Assembly (NCBI RefSeq): GCF_900119165.1
Contig: NZ_FPJG01000006.1
Location: 558,001-622,000 of the forward strand
DNA length: 64,000 nt
Source of the DNA: Amycolatopsis australiensis
GTDB taxonomy: Bacteria; Actinomycetota; Actinomycetes; Mycobacteriales; Pseudonocardiaceae
Direction: 5' to 3'
The position numbers and the translations under genes are program-made. Positions 39,796-48,338 of the stretch are shown here, in pieces. Within the stretch, counting starts at the first letter, position 1; every line of letters starts with the position of its first letter. The notes under the pieces were generated by a model. The model was not told the DNA's origin and did not search any database. It saw only the letters and a program-made list of their open reading frames with translations.

Positions 39796-40716
39796 GTGAC
39801 CGATCGCTCGCCCTCCGCCGCCGCCGTCACCCGGCTGGCCGACCGGGTCCACGGCTACGTCCAGCCGGACGGGTCCTGGTACATCAACAACTGCGGGTTC
39901 GTCGACGCCGGCGACCACACGGTCCTGATCGACACCTGTTCGACCGAGCGCCGCACGCGCGCGCTGCTCGCCGCGGTCGAAGGCGCCACCGGGAGCCCGG
40001 TGACGACGCTGGTGAACACCCACCACCACGGCGACCACACGAACGGCAACTACCTGGTCGAGGGCGCGACGGTCATCGGGCACCGCAAGACGCGCGAGCT
40101 GCTGGTCACCGAGGGGATCCAGAAGTTCGACGGCATCTTCGTCGGCAACGACTGGGGCGAGCTGCGGCCGCGGCCGCCGGAGGTCGTGTTCGACGACCGG
40201 CTCACCCTCTACGCCGGGGACGTCGAAATCCAGCTGATCCACCCGGGCCACGCGGCGCACACCACCAACGACGTGCTCGTCTGGCTCCCCGCGCAGCGGG
40301 TGCTCTACGCCGGCGACCTGGTGTTCCACGGCGGCAGCCCGTTCGCGCTGATGGGCTCGGTGGCGGGCTGGCGCGCCGGGCTCGACGTGATCCGGGAGCT
40401 GGAGCCGGACGTGATCCTGCCCGGGCACGGCGGTCCCTGCGACCTTTCGGTGGTGGACACGGTCGACCGGTACCTGAAGTTCGTCCAGGAGACGGCGAAG
40501 CGCGGGAAGGCCGCCGGGCTGTCGCCGCTGGAGCTGGCGAAGGAGACGGACCTGGGCGAGTTCGCTTCGCTGACCGAGCAGGAACGGCTGCCGGGCAACC
40601 TGCACCGCGCGTATGCCGAGCTGGACGGCGCCGGGTGGGGCGCCGACATCGACCTCGTGGCGGCGATCACGGACATGCTCGCGTACAACAAGGGCCCGAT
40701 CCGCTGCTTCTCCTGA
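39796..40716 (+). CDS. MBL-fold metallo-hydrolase
   Basis: A 306-residue metallo-beta-lactamase-fold protein. The zinc motif is NTHHHGDHTNGN, with LIHPGHAAHTTND and VLYAGDLVFHGGS as later ligands and VILPGHGG as the last His. It resembles enzymes acting on lactones or cyclase-like substrates (SoxH/QedA type); the substrate is unknown. The GTG at 39796 lies 7 nt after CATAGT; another GTG nine bases upstream is possible. Confidence 0.8.
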   Translation: MTDRSPSAAAVTRLADRVHGYVQPDGSWYINNCGFVDAGDHTVLIDTCSTERRTRALLAAVEGATGSPVTTLVNTHHHGDHTNGNYLVEGATVIGHRKTRELLVTEGIQKFDGIFVGNDWGELRPRPPEVVFDDRLTLYAGDVEIQLIHPGHAAHTTNDVLVWLPAQRVLYAGDLVFHGGSPFALMGSVAGWRAGLDVIRELEPDVILPGHGGPCDLSVVDTVDRYLKFVQETAKRGKAAGLSPLELAKETDLGEFASLTEQERLPGNLHRAYAELDGAGWGADIDLVAAITDMLAYNKGPIRCFS

Positions 40717-40780
40717 ACTTGCGGCACCCGCTCACCGTGCGACTACTGTCTGAATCGAGAGAGTCTTCGGAAGGATGCGG

Positions 40781-42220
40781 ATGAGCAAGAAGGCGAGCAT
40801 CGGGGTCACCGGCCTGGCGGTCATGGGCCGCAACCTGGCCCGCAACCTGGCCCGGCACGGGCACACGGTGGCCCTGCACAACCGGTCCGAGGAGCGGACC
40901 CGCGCGCTGGTGGAGCAGTTCGGCGACGAGGGCGACTTCATCCCGGCGTACTCCGCGCGGGAGTTCGTCGACGCGCTGGAGCGGCCCCGGCAGGTCGTGA
41001 TCATGGTCAAGGCGGGCGCCCCGACGGACGCCGTCATCGAGGAGTTCGCGCCGCTGCTGGAAGAGGGCGATGTGATCGTCGACGCCGGCAACGCGCACTT
41101 CGCCGACACGCGCCGCCGCGAGAAGGCGCTGCGCGAGCGGGGCCTGCACTTCGTCGGCACCGGCGTCTCGGGCGGCGAGGAGGGCGCGCTGCACGGGCCG
41201 AGCATCATGCCCGGCGGCTCGAAGGAGTCGTACGAGTCACTCGGCCCGCTGTTCGAGGACATCTCGGCGAAGGTCGACGGCGAGCCGTGCTGCACGCACG
41301 TCGGCGCGGACGGTGCCGGCCACTTCGTCAAGATGGTGCACAACGGCATCGAGTACGCCGACATGCAGCTGATCGCGGAGTCGTTCGACCTGCTGCGGCA
41401 CGCGGGCGGCTACTCCCCCGCCGAGATCGCCGACGTCTTCCGCACGTGGAACACCGGGCGGCTCGACTCGTACCTGATCGAGATCACCGCCGAGGTGCTC
41501 GCGCACGTCGACGCCGCGTCCGGCAAGCCGTTCGTGGACGTCGTCGAGGACGCCGCCGAGCAGAAGGGCACCGGCCGCTGGACCGTGCAGATCGGCCTCG
41601 ACCTCGGCGTGCCGATCTCGGGCATCGCCGAAGCCGTCTTCGCCCGTTCGCTGTCCGGGTCCAAGTCGCTGCGCGCAGCGGCCCGCGGGCTCGGCGGTCC
41701 TTCCGCGGCGCCGCTTTCCGGGTCGGCGCTGGAGCGCTTCGCCGACGACGTCGAGCAGGCGCTGTATGCGTCGAAGGTCGTCGCGTACGCGCAGGGCTTC
41801 AACCAGATCCAGGCGGGCGCGACGGAGTACGGCTGGGACATCGATCTGGGCAAGGTCGCCTCGATCTGGCGCGGCGGCTGCATCATCCGCGCGAAGTTCC
41901 TCAACGACATCACCTCGGCCTACGCCGACGAGCCGGAGCTGCCGACGCTGCTGACGTCCGGCGGCTTCCGCAAGGCGGTCGAGGACGCGCAGGACTCGTG
42001 GCGCTCGGTGATCTCGACGGCGGTCAAGCTCGGCATCCCGACACCGGGCTTCTCGACGGCGCTGGCGTACTACGACGGCCTCCGCGCCGACCGCCTCCCG
42101 GCGGCGCTGGTCCAGGGCCAGCGCGACTTCTTCGGCGCCCACACCTACCGCCGGGTGGACCGCGAAGGCTCGTTCCACACGGCCTGGGCGGCCGAGGGCC
42201 GTCCCGAGTCCGAAGCCTGA
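40781..42220 (+). CDS. gnd: 6-phosphogluconate dehydrogenase, NADP+-dependent, decarboxylating
   Basis: A 479-residue pentose phosphate pathway enzyme oxidising 6-phosphogluconate to ribulose 5-phosphate, CO2 and NADPH. Rossmann motif GVTGLAVMGRNLARNLARHG with HNRSEERT, substrate motif GVSGGEEGALHGPSIMPGG, catalytic KMVHNGIEYADMQ and the C-terminal DFFGAHTYRRVD are all present; length is normal. ATG follows GGAAGGA. A 20-bp hairpin terminator follows. Confidence 0.95.
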   Translation: MSKKASIGVTGLAVMGRNLARNLARHGHTVALHNRSEERTRALVEQFGDEGDFIPAYSAREFVDALERPRQVVIMVKAGAPTDAVIEEFAPLLEEGDVIVDAGNAHFADTRRREKALRERGLHFVGTGVSGGEEGALHGPSIMPGGSKESYESLGPLFEDISAKVDGEPCCTHVGADGAGHFVKMVHNGIEYADMQLIAESFDLLRHAGGYSPAEIADVFRTWNTGRLDSYLIEITAEVLAHVDAASGKPFVDVVEDAAEQKGTGRWTVQIGLDLGVPISGIAEAVFARSLSGSKSLRAAARGLGGPSAAPLSGSALERFADDVEQALYASKVVAYAQGFNQIQAGATEYGWDIDLGKVASIWRGGCIIRAKFLNDITSAYADEPELPTLLTSGGFRKAVEDAQDSWRSVISTAVKLGIPTPGFSTALAYYDGLRADRLPAALVQGQRDFFGAHTYRRVDREGSFHTAWAAEGRPESEA

Positions 42221-42227
42221 CCGAGCC

Positions 42228-42276
42228 CGTGACTGCCGCCTCCACGGGCGCTTGGTCCGTGGAGGCGGCAGTCACG
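42228..42276. terminator. 20-bp hairpin terminator after gnd
   Basis: Arms 42228-42247 and 42257-42276 are perfectly complementary over 20 bp with a 9-base loop, 7 bp after the gnd stop. No U-tract. It separates gnd from the convergent Clp-N operon. Confidence 0.7.
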
Positions 42277-42308
42277 CTTTCGGGTGAACCCCCTGGTCCC
42301 ACCCGAGG

Positions 42309-42365
42309 TCAGAGCAGCGTCACCAGGAGCACCGCGAGCAGCGCGGCGGCCAGGAGGAGTCTCAC
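42309..42365 (-). CDS. Possible 18-residue hydrophobic micropeptide
   Basis: A GTG overlapping the stop of the HTH/Clp-N gene (GTGA) opens 18 codons that are almost all Leu, Val and Ala (VRLLLAAALLAVLLVTLL) and then stops. It would form one short membrane helix with a positive start. The four-base overlap would allow translational coupling. No homologue known; chance in GC-rich DNA is possible. Confidence 0.35.
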   Translation of the reverse strand: MRLLLAAALLAVLLVTLL

Positions 42366-43099
42366 TGCCCCCGTGCGGCGAGGATCTCCGCCAGCACCTC
42401 CTGGATCTTGGCCTCGGCCTTGTCCTTCTTGACGCCCAGGCCGTCGAGCACCTCGAAGCCGGCGCCTTCGCGCTGTTCCAGCAGCGCCAGGAGGATGTGC
42501 TCGGTGCCGATGTAGTTGTGCCCGAGCCGCAGGCCCTCGCGCAGCGTCAGCTCGAGAGTCTTCTTCCCGGCGGCGCTGAACGGCGGCACGACGGACGGTT
42601 CCTCGACCCGCTCGGGCAGCCGCGCTTCGGCGGCTTCCCGCACGGCGTCGAGCGTGACGCCCTGCGCGATGATCGCGCCCGCGGCGAGCGCCGCCGGCTC
42701 GCTGAGCAGCCCGAGCACCAGGTGCACGGTGTCGATTTCGGCGTTGCCGTGCGCGACGGCGGCCTTCTGCGCCTCCACGATGACGTGCCGGGCCCGGTCG
42801 GTGTAGCGGCCGTAGACGCGTTCGATGCTGCCGGTCGGGTCGCCGCCGGGATCGACCTTCGGCACGAACCGCTTTTGGGCGGCCTGCTTGGTCACGCCCA
42901 TGCTCTTGCCGATCTCGGTCCACGAGGCCCCGGAGCGCCGGGCCTGGTCGACGAAGTGGCCGATCAGGTGGTCGGCGATCTCCCCGAGGTGCTGGCCGAC
43001 GTAGACGGCGTCGGTCAGCTGGGCCAGTGCGTCCTGTTCGTTGTTGCTCTTGATGGCGTTGATGAGGTCGTCGAGCTTGATGTTGGCCGGAAGGGTCAT
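42362..43099 (-). CDS. HTH-Clp-N fusion regulator
   Basis: A 245-residue protein. Residues about 1-80 form a helical domain with an HTH (SGASWTEIGKSMGVTKQAAQKRF). Residues about 90-245 are two Clp-N repeats (YTDRARHVIVEAQKAAVAHGN with DTVHLVLGLL, and GKKTLELTLREGLRLGHNYIGTEHILLALL). It is a one-chain version of the split pair at 23878-24626. No ATPase. Two GTCAAC-type palindromes lie just upstream, pointing to autoregulation by the HTH. Clp-N may receive a signal from stress or misfolded proteins. Confidence 0.8.
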   Translation of the reverse strand: MTLPANIKLDDLINAIKSNNEQDALAQLTDAVYVGQHLGEIADHLIGHFVDQARRSGASWTEIGKSMGVTKQAAQKRFVPKVDPGGDPTGSIERVYGRYTDRARHVIVEAQKAAVAHGNAEIDTVHLVLGLLSEPAALAAGAIIAQGVTLDAVREAAEARLPERVEEPSVVPPFSAAGKKTLELTLREGLRLGHNYIGTEHILLALLEQREGAGFEVLDGLGVKKDKAEAKIQEVLAEILAARGQ

Positions 43100-43147
43100 G
43101 CGTCAACTGTAGGTTGACGCACAGTGGTCGTCAACCACGGGTTGACG
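43100..43147. promoter_or_regulatory. Double GTCAAC-GTTGAC operator, locus 2
   Basis: GCGTCAAC-TGTAG-GTTGACGC (43100-43120) and CGTCAAC-CACGG-GTTGACG (43129-43147) have centres 28 bp apart, exactly as in locus 1. Read on the minus strand the first is GTCAACCTACAGTTGAC, which differs from locus 1 palindrome 1 by one inserted base. Confidence 0.7.
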
Positions 43148-44380
43148 TCAGGCGGCTCGCGACTTCAGGTGCGCCTTGAGGTCGAAGCCGCTCGCTTCGA
43201 GGTCGGCGTAGGCCGGGCGCGGGTCGGCGGTGAACAGCCGCCGCGCGGCGATGTGGTCAGCTGGGCGGTTCACCGACTCCACCGCGATCAGCACGTCGTC
43301 GCGGAAGGACAGCACGGAGAACTTGCCCGCGGCCGGGTCGCCGGCGACCACCGTCCGGTCGGCGCCCGCGAGGATCCCGGCGATCTGCAGCTTCGCCCCC
43401 GACTGGTCGGTCCAGAACCACGGCAGGCTCGCGTACGGCTCCGGAGCGCCGGTGATCGCCGCGGCCACGCACCGGGCCTGGTCGACGGCGTTCTGCACGG
43501 ACTCGAGCCGGGTCGCGGTGCCCGCCTGCACGCAGGGGAAGTTCGCGCAGTCGCCGATCGCGAAGATCTTCTCGTCCGACGTCCGCAGGTGCTCGTCGAC
43601 GACCACGCCGTTGTCCACGGCGAGCCCCGCCGCGGACGCGAGCGCCGTCTCGGGCACCACGCCGACGGCGACCACGACCAGGTCGGCGGGCAGCCGGGTG
43701 CCGTCGGACAGCTCGACCTCCCGCACCCGCGAGTCGCCGTGCAGTGCCGAAACGCCTTGGCCGAGCAGCACCGTGTGCCCGGCTTCGCGGTGCAGCGCCG
43801 CGAAATACGCGGAGATCTCAGGCGTCGCGACGCGGCTGAGCAGCCGGTCCTGAGCCTCGACGATGGTCACCGGCCGGCCGGCGTGCGAAGCGAACTCCAG
43901 CCCGATGAACCCGCCGCCGATCACGACGACGTTCCCGGCGTGCGCCAGTGATTCACGCAGCCGGTCGGCGTCGTCGCGGGTGCGCAGGGCCAGCACGCCC
44001 GGCAGGTCCGCGCCGGGCACCGGCAGCGTCCGGTTGCGCGCGCCGGTGGCCAGCACGAGGAAGTCGTAGGCCAGTTCGGCGCCGTCTTCGAGCCGGACGC
44101 GGGAAGCCCCGCGGTCGATCGCCACGACCCGGCCGGCGACCAGTTCGATGTCCTTCTCGGCGAAGAAGTCCATCCCACGCAGGTGCAGCTGCTCGAGCCC
44201 GGCGGTCCCGGCCAGGTAGGCCTTCGACAGCGGCGGCCGCTGGTACGGCACGCCCGGCTCGTCCCCGACCAGCACGACCCGGCCGTCGAAGCCGCGGTCG
44301 CGCAGCGAAGCCACAGCCTGGAACCCGCTCTGCCCCGATCCGACGACGAGCACCGTGTTCTGTCCACCCATGCCTGCCAT
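43148..44380 (-). CDS. FAD-dependent NAD(P)H oxidoreductase (ferredoxin reductase type)
   Basis: A 410-residue flavoprotein with FAD motif VLVVGSGQSGFQAVASLRDRG, NAD(P) motif VVVIGGGFIGLEFASHAG and FAD-binding KIFAIGDCANFP. It matches reductases that feed ferredoxin for cytochromes P450 or Rieske dioxygenases. No such partner is next to it. The start may be the ATG at 44380 or 44371. Its stop adjoins the operator of the HTH-Clp-N gene. Confidence 0.85.
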   Translation of the reverse strand: MAGMGGQNTVLVVGSGQSGFQAVASLRDRGFDGRVVLVGDEPGVPYQRPPLSKAYLAGTAGLEQLHLRGMDFFAEKDIELVAGRVVAIDRGASRVRLEDGAELAYDFLVLATGARNRTLPVPGADLPGVLALRTRDDADRLRESLAHAGNVVVIGGGFIGLEFASHAGRPVTIVEAQDRLLSRVATPEISAYFAALHREAGHTVLLGQGVSALHGDSRVREVELSDGTRLPADLVVVAVGVVPETALASAAGLAVDNGVVVDEHLRTSDEKIFAIGDCANFPCVQAGTATRLESVQNAVDQARCVAAAITGAPEPYASLPWFWTDQSGAKLQIAGILAGADRTVVAGDPAAGKFSVLSFRDDVLIAVESVNRPADHIAARRLFTADPRPAYADLEASGFDLKAHLKSRAA

Positions 44381-44395
44381 CCGATCACAACGGGC

Positions 44396-45187
44396 TCAGC
44401 TCGTCGAGGAACCACCGGCGGTCCGCAGCGCCCGCGGTGCCCCCAGCACCCGGGAGATGCCCCGTGCGGCCGCCCGCACGGCCGGGACCAGCGTCCGCGG
44501 GTCCGTGCCCTCGGCCGGGACGACCACCGAGATCGCCGCCACGACCTCGTCGGCCGAGTCGTACACCGGCGCCGCGACCGACAGCGCGATCAGCTCGACC
44601 TGGCCGTCGCTGATCGCGTAGCCGTCCCGCCGGACGTCGGCCAGCACCCGCCGCAGCCGTGACGGCGAGCTGATCGTCTTGGGCGTGAACGACTTCAGCG
44701 GCCCGGTGAGCACTTCCTCCTGGACGTGGGGCGGGGCGTGCGCGAGCAGCACCTGGCCGACGCCGGTGGCGTGCGCGGGCAGCCGGCCGCCGACGCGGGT
44801 CAGGACGTTGACCGCGCCGCGGCCGGCGATGCGCTCGACGTAGACGACTTCCGGCCCGTCGAGGACCGCGAGCTGCACGTTCTGGTGTGTGGCCTCGTAG
44901 AGGTCCTCAAGGAACGGCATCGCGCTCTCTCGCAGCTCCGCGCCGTGTGGAGCGAGCGAAGCGACTTCCCACAGCCACAGCCCGACGCGGTAGACGCCCG
45001 CTTCGTCGCGGACCAGCGCGCCACGCCGGGTCAGCTCGCCGGCCAGCCGGTGGGTGGTCGACAGCGGCAGCCCGGCGCGCCGACTGAGCTCCGACAGCGT
45101 CAGCCGCGGCCGCTCGGCCGTGAACGCGCCCAGCAGGTCGAGGACGCGGTCCACGACCGACGGCGGCCGCTTCGCGCTGTGTCTCAC
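44396..45187 (-). CDS. IclR-family transcriptional regulator
   Basis: A 263-residue regulator: N-terminal winged helix SVVDRVLDLLGAFTAERPRLTLSELSRRAGLPLSTTHRLAGEL, C-terminal IclR effector domain with LPAHATGVGQVLLAHAP and SVAAPVYDSADEVVAAISVV. GTG start overlaps the NIPSNAP stop, placing it at the end of a MetE-like/NIPSNAP/IclR operon that it probably controls. Confidence 0.85.
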   Translation of the reverse strand: MRHSAKRPPSVVDRVLDLLGAFTAERPRLTLSELSRRAGLPLSTTHRLAGELTRRGALVRDEAGVYRVGLWLWEVASLAPHGAELRESAMPFLEDLYEATHQNVQLAVLDGPEVVYVERIAGRGAVNVLTRVGGRLPAHATGVGQVLLAHAPPHVQEEVLTGPLKSFTPKTISSPSRLRRVLADVRRDGYAISDGQVELIALSVAAPVYDSADEVVAAISVVVPAEGTDPRTLVPAVRAAARGISRVLGAPRALRTAGGSSTS

Positions 45188-45507
45188 AGGTCTTCGTCGT
45201 CGCCCGGCAGCAGTGGCCGCATGAACGTCCGGCGGTACCGGATCACGCAGCCGCTCTCTTCGCGGATCTTGTCGGCCTCGATGAAGTCCCGGTCGACGCC
45301 GAACAGCGTCCGGTAGCGCTCGTACGCGGCGAGGCTCTCGAAGCTGAACAGCGCACGGGCTTCGTCGCTCGCGCCCTCCGCCGGCAGGAAGTAGCCGTGG
45401 TGGATGCCGCCCTCGCGCTGCACCAGCCGCATCCACGCGGCGGCGAACCGCTCGAAGTCGGCGAGCTTCGCGGGGTCGATGACGTAGTCGACGACGCAGG
45501 TGATCAT
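45184..45507 (-). CDS. NIPSNAP family protein
   Basis: A 107-residue ferredoxin-like (dimeric alpha/beta barrel) protein: VVDYVIDPAKLADFERFAAAWMRLVQREGGIHHGYFLPAE is typical. It overlaps its neighbours at both ends (one base with the MetE-like gene, four with IclR). It may be a small accessory enzyme or binding protein for the MetE-like reaction. Confidence 0.8.
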   Translation of the reverse strand: MITCVVDYVIDPAKLADFERFAAAWMRLVQREGGIHHGYFLPAEGASDEARALFSFESLAAYERYRTLFGVDRDFIEADKIREESGCVIRYRRTFMRPLLPGDDEDL

Positions 45508-46646
45508 CAGTGGCCGCCCCAGACGCGGTCGGCGGTCGCCACGATCAGCTCCAGCTTCCGCAGCTGGTCGTCCGCGGTCAGGTCGTTGCCCTCCTCGGTC
45601 GAGGAGAACCCGCACTGCGGCGACAGGCAGAGCTGGTCGACGTCGACGTAGCGCGACGCCTCTTCGATCCGCCGCACCAGCACGTCCGGGTCCTCCAGTT
45701 CCGGCCGCTTGGTCGTGACCAGGCCGAGCACGACCTTCTTGTCCTTCGGCACGAACCGCAGCGGCTCGAAGCCGCCGGAGCGTTCGTCGTCGAACTCCAG
45801 GAAGAACCCGTCCACACCCAGCTCGCCGAAGAGCGCCTCCGCGACGAACTCGTAGCTGCCGGAAGCCACCCACGACGAACGGAAGTTGCCGCGGCACAGG
45901 TGGGTCGTCACCGTGAGGTCGTCGGGACGGCCTTCGAGCGCGGCGTTCAGCGTCGCGATGTTGCGCAGGTGCTGGCGGTCCGGGTCGCCGCCCATCCGCG
46001 CGACGAGCTCCCGCTGCGCCGGGTCGTTGAGGTAGGCGAGGCTGGTGTCGTCGAGCTGCAGGTACCGGCAGCCGAGGCCGTGCACGGCGGCGATCTCGGC
46101 CCGGTACGCCGCGCTCAGGTCGGCGTAGAACTCTTCGAGGTCGGGGTAGACGATCTCGCTGACCGCCGCCCGGCCGCCGCGGTAGTAGACCATGCTCGGC
46201 GACGGGATGGTCAGCTTCGGTGTCACGCCCGGGTCCACATGCGACCGCAGGAATTTGAAGTGGTCGGCGAAGATCGGCTCGTCGAGCCGCACCTTGCCGT
46301 CGACCTGCAGCCCCGGCGGGCTGAACTCGAGGTCCCCGGCGAGGTTGTGGAACTTGACGTGCAGCCGCTCGTCACTCTTCGAGACGCCGCCGAGCGCGTA
46401 GATGAAGTCCATGTGCCACGACGAGCGCCGGAACTCGCCGTCGGTGGCCGAGCGGAGCCCGGCCGCCCGCTGCATCTTGATGACGTCGCGAATCGCGTCG
46501 TCCTCGACCGCGCGCAGCTGCTCCGCGCCGATCTCGCCGCTTTCGTGCCGCCGTCGCGCGTCGCGCAGCACCGGGGGCCGCAGGAGGCTCCCGACGTGAT
46601 CGGCGCGGAACGGCGGGCCCACCTGGGGAATGCCACCCGAAGTCAT
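45507..46646 (-). CDS. MetE-like cobalamin-independent methionine synthase family protein
   Basis: A 379-residue TIM barrel matching the C-terminal half of MetE (short YxjG/YxjH type). FRADHVGSLLRPP starts the barrel. The zinc ligands appear as His249 and Cys251 in HLCRGN and Cys345 in SPQCGFSS, with EFDDE between. It transfers a methyl group to or from a thiol, or degrades a related sulfur compound. Grouping with NIPSNAP and IclR suggests catabolic rather than methionine synthase use. Start ATG 46646. Confidence 0.8.
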   Translation of the reverse strand: MTSGGIPQVGPPFRADHVGSLLRPPVLRDARRRHESGEIGAEQLRAVEDDAIRDVIKMQRAAGLRSATDGEFRRSSWHMDFIYALGGVSKSDERLHVKFHNLAGDLEFSPPGLQVDGKVRLDEPIFADHFKFLRSHVDPGVTPKLTIPSPSMVYYRGGRAAVSEIVYPDLEEFYADLSAAYRAEIAAVHGLGCRYLQLDDTSLAYLNDPAQRELVARMGGDPDRQHLRNIATLNAALEGRPDDLTVTTHLCRGNFRSSWVASGSYEFVAEALFGELGVDGFFLEFDDERSGGFEPLRFVPKDKKVVLGLVTTKRPELEDPDVLVRRIEEASRYVDVDQLCLSPQCGFSSTEEGNDLTADDQLRKLELIVATADRVWGGH

Positions 46647-46765
46647 GCACCGATGGTCACACATCCGGGGCTGTTCCGCCGCCCCCCGAAACAAGATCAT
46701 GACGCCGGGGACTTGCGGCGGTCACGCGCACCGCGTTGGCTGTCGGACGCGGAAAGGGGTTGTGC

Positions 46766-48088
46766 ATGACGAAACACCCGGTCGACGAGGTCCTGCCCGC
46801 CGGACGGCTGGCCCTGCTGGGCCTGCAGCACATGTCGATCATGTACGCCGGCTCGGTCGCCGTGCCGCTGATCGTCGGCAGCGCGCTCAAGCTCGACCCG
46901 GCGACGATCGGCTTGCTGGTCAACGCCGACCTGCTGGTCGCGGGCATCGCGACGCTGATACAGGCGGTCGGCATCGGGAAGCTGCTCGGCATCCGGCTGC
47001 CGGTGGTGGCCGGGGCGACGTTCACCGTCGTCAACCCGATGATCCTGATCGCGTCCCAGTACGGGCTGCCCGCGGTCTACGGCGCGATGCTGGCCTCCGG
47101 CGTGTTCGGGCTGCTCATCGCGAAGCCGTTCGCGAAGCTGATCCGGTTCTTCCCGCCGCTGGTGACCGGCACCCTGCTGCTCGTCATCGGCGTCTCGCTG
47201 CTCGGCCCGGGCGCGCAGATGATCGCCGGCCACGACCCGGCGTCTCCGGACTACGCGGCGCCGTCGCACATCGGGCTGGCGTTCGGCGTGCTCGCGCTGC
47301 TGGTGCTGTTCACGCGGGTGCTGCGCGGGTTCGCCAACCAGATCGGCCCGCTGCTCGCGCTGGCGATCGGGCTGGTGATCGCGATCCCGATGGGGCTGGT
47401 GCACTGGGACGGCCTGCGCGCGGCCGGCTGGTTCGGGCTGGCGTCCCCGTTCCACTTCGGCGCGCCGGCGTTCCCGGTCGCGGCGATCCTGTCGATGTGC
47501 GTGGTCATGCTGGTGACGTTCACCGAGTCGACGGCGGACATGATCGCCGTCGGCGAGATCACCGGGCGGCCGCCGACCGACGCCGACCTGGCGCGCGGCC
47601 TGGCCACCGACGGCGTCTCGGCCGTGCTCGGCGGCGTCATGAACTCCTTCCCCGACACGGCGTTCGCGCAGAACGTCGGCCTGGTGCGGATGACCGGGGT
47701 GCGCAGCCGCTGGGTGGTCGCGGTGACCGGCGGGATCCTGGTGCTGATGGGTCTGGTGCCGAAGGTCGGCGCGTTCATCGCGGCCATCCCGGAGCCGGTG
47801 GTCGGCGGGGTCGCGGTCGTGATGTTCGCGATGGTCGCCGCGGTGGGCGCGCAGAACCTGCGCACGGTGGAGTTCTCGGGCAACCACAACACGTTCATCG
47901 TCGCGGTGGCGCTGGGCGTCGGCCTGCTGCCGGCGTTCGCGCCGGACTTCTTCAAGCACTTCCCGGCGTGGCTGCAGACGATCTGCGGCAGCTCGATCAC
48001 GGTGGCGGCGGTGCTGGCGTTCGCGCTGAACCTGCTGTTCAACCACTTCGGCCGGCGTCGCGAGCCGGACCTGCTGAAAGCGCCGTGA
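46766..48088 (+). CDS. Nucleobase:cation symporter-2 (xanthine/uric acid permease)
   Basis: A 440-residue NCS2 transporter with about 14 membrane segments. The signature TESTADMIAVGEITGRPP and NSFPDTAFAQNVGLVRMTGVRSRWVV fit uric acid/xanthine carriers (PucJ/K, UacT). GGAAAGGGG precedes the ATG. It is divergent from the MetE-like operon. Its 3' end overlaps a truncated TetR frame on the other strand by 50 bp. Confidence 0.9.
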   Translation: MTKHPVDEVLPAGRLALLGLQHMSIMYAGSVAVPLIVGSALKLDPATIGLLVNADLLVAGIATLIQAVGIGKLLGIRLPVVAGATFTVVNPMILIASQYGLPAVYGAMLASGVFGLLIAKPFAKLIRFFPPLVTGTLLLVIGVSLLGPGAQMIAGHDPASPDYAAPSHIGLAFGVLALLVLFTRVLRGFANQIGPLLALAIGLVIAIPMGLVHWDGLRAAGWFGLASPFHFGAPAFPVAAILSMCVVMLVTFTESTADMIAVGEITGRPPTDADLARGLATDGVSAVLGGVMNSFPDTAFAQNVGLVRMTGVRSRWVVAVTGGILVLMGLVPKVGAFIAAIPEPVVGGVAVVMFAMVAAVGAQNLRTVEFSGNHNTFIVAVALGVGLLPAFAPDFFKHFPAWLQTICGSSITVAAVLAFALNLLFNHFGRRREPDLLKAP

Positions 48089-48299
48089 GCAGCAGGTGGT
48101 CGCGGCTGCCCCAGCGCCGGTAGACGCTCGTCGGGTTCACACCCGCGCGTTCGGCGATCCGGGGAATGGCGGCGTCGATCTCCCCGGCGGCGTGCAGCTC
48201 GACGACGGCGTCGTGCACCGCCTCTCGGACGCGGGCGCTGCGGCCTCCGGGCGGGTCCTCCTCCCATCCTGGATCGGCGGCCTCGCCTTTCCCGGCCAC
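48039..48299 (-). pseudogene. Truncated TetR-family regulator (DNA-binding domain only)
   Basis: An 86-residue frame with a good TetR HTH: ARVREAVHDAVVELHAAGEIDAAIPRIAERAGVNPTSVYRRWGSRDHLLLTAL. The roughly 110-residue ligand domain is missing; the frame ends inside the convergent permease gene. A perfect TetR-type palindrome lies just upstream. It may be a remnant, or a short protein that still binds DNA. Confidence 0.6.
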
Positions 48300-48303
48300 A
48301 TAT

Positions 48304-48322
48304 GTTAGGAAAGTTTCCTAAC
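48304..48322. promoter_or_regulatory. Perfect TetR-type palindrome
   Basis: GTTAGGAAAGTTTCCTAAC, 9-bp arms around one base, between the truncated TetR gene and the alkaline phosphatase gene, 16 bp before the latter's ATG. It is a typical actinobacterial TetR operator. Confidence 0.65.
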
Positions 48323-48338
48323 TAGCACGGGAGGCGCG

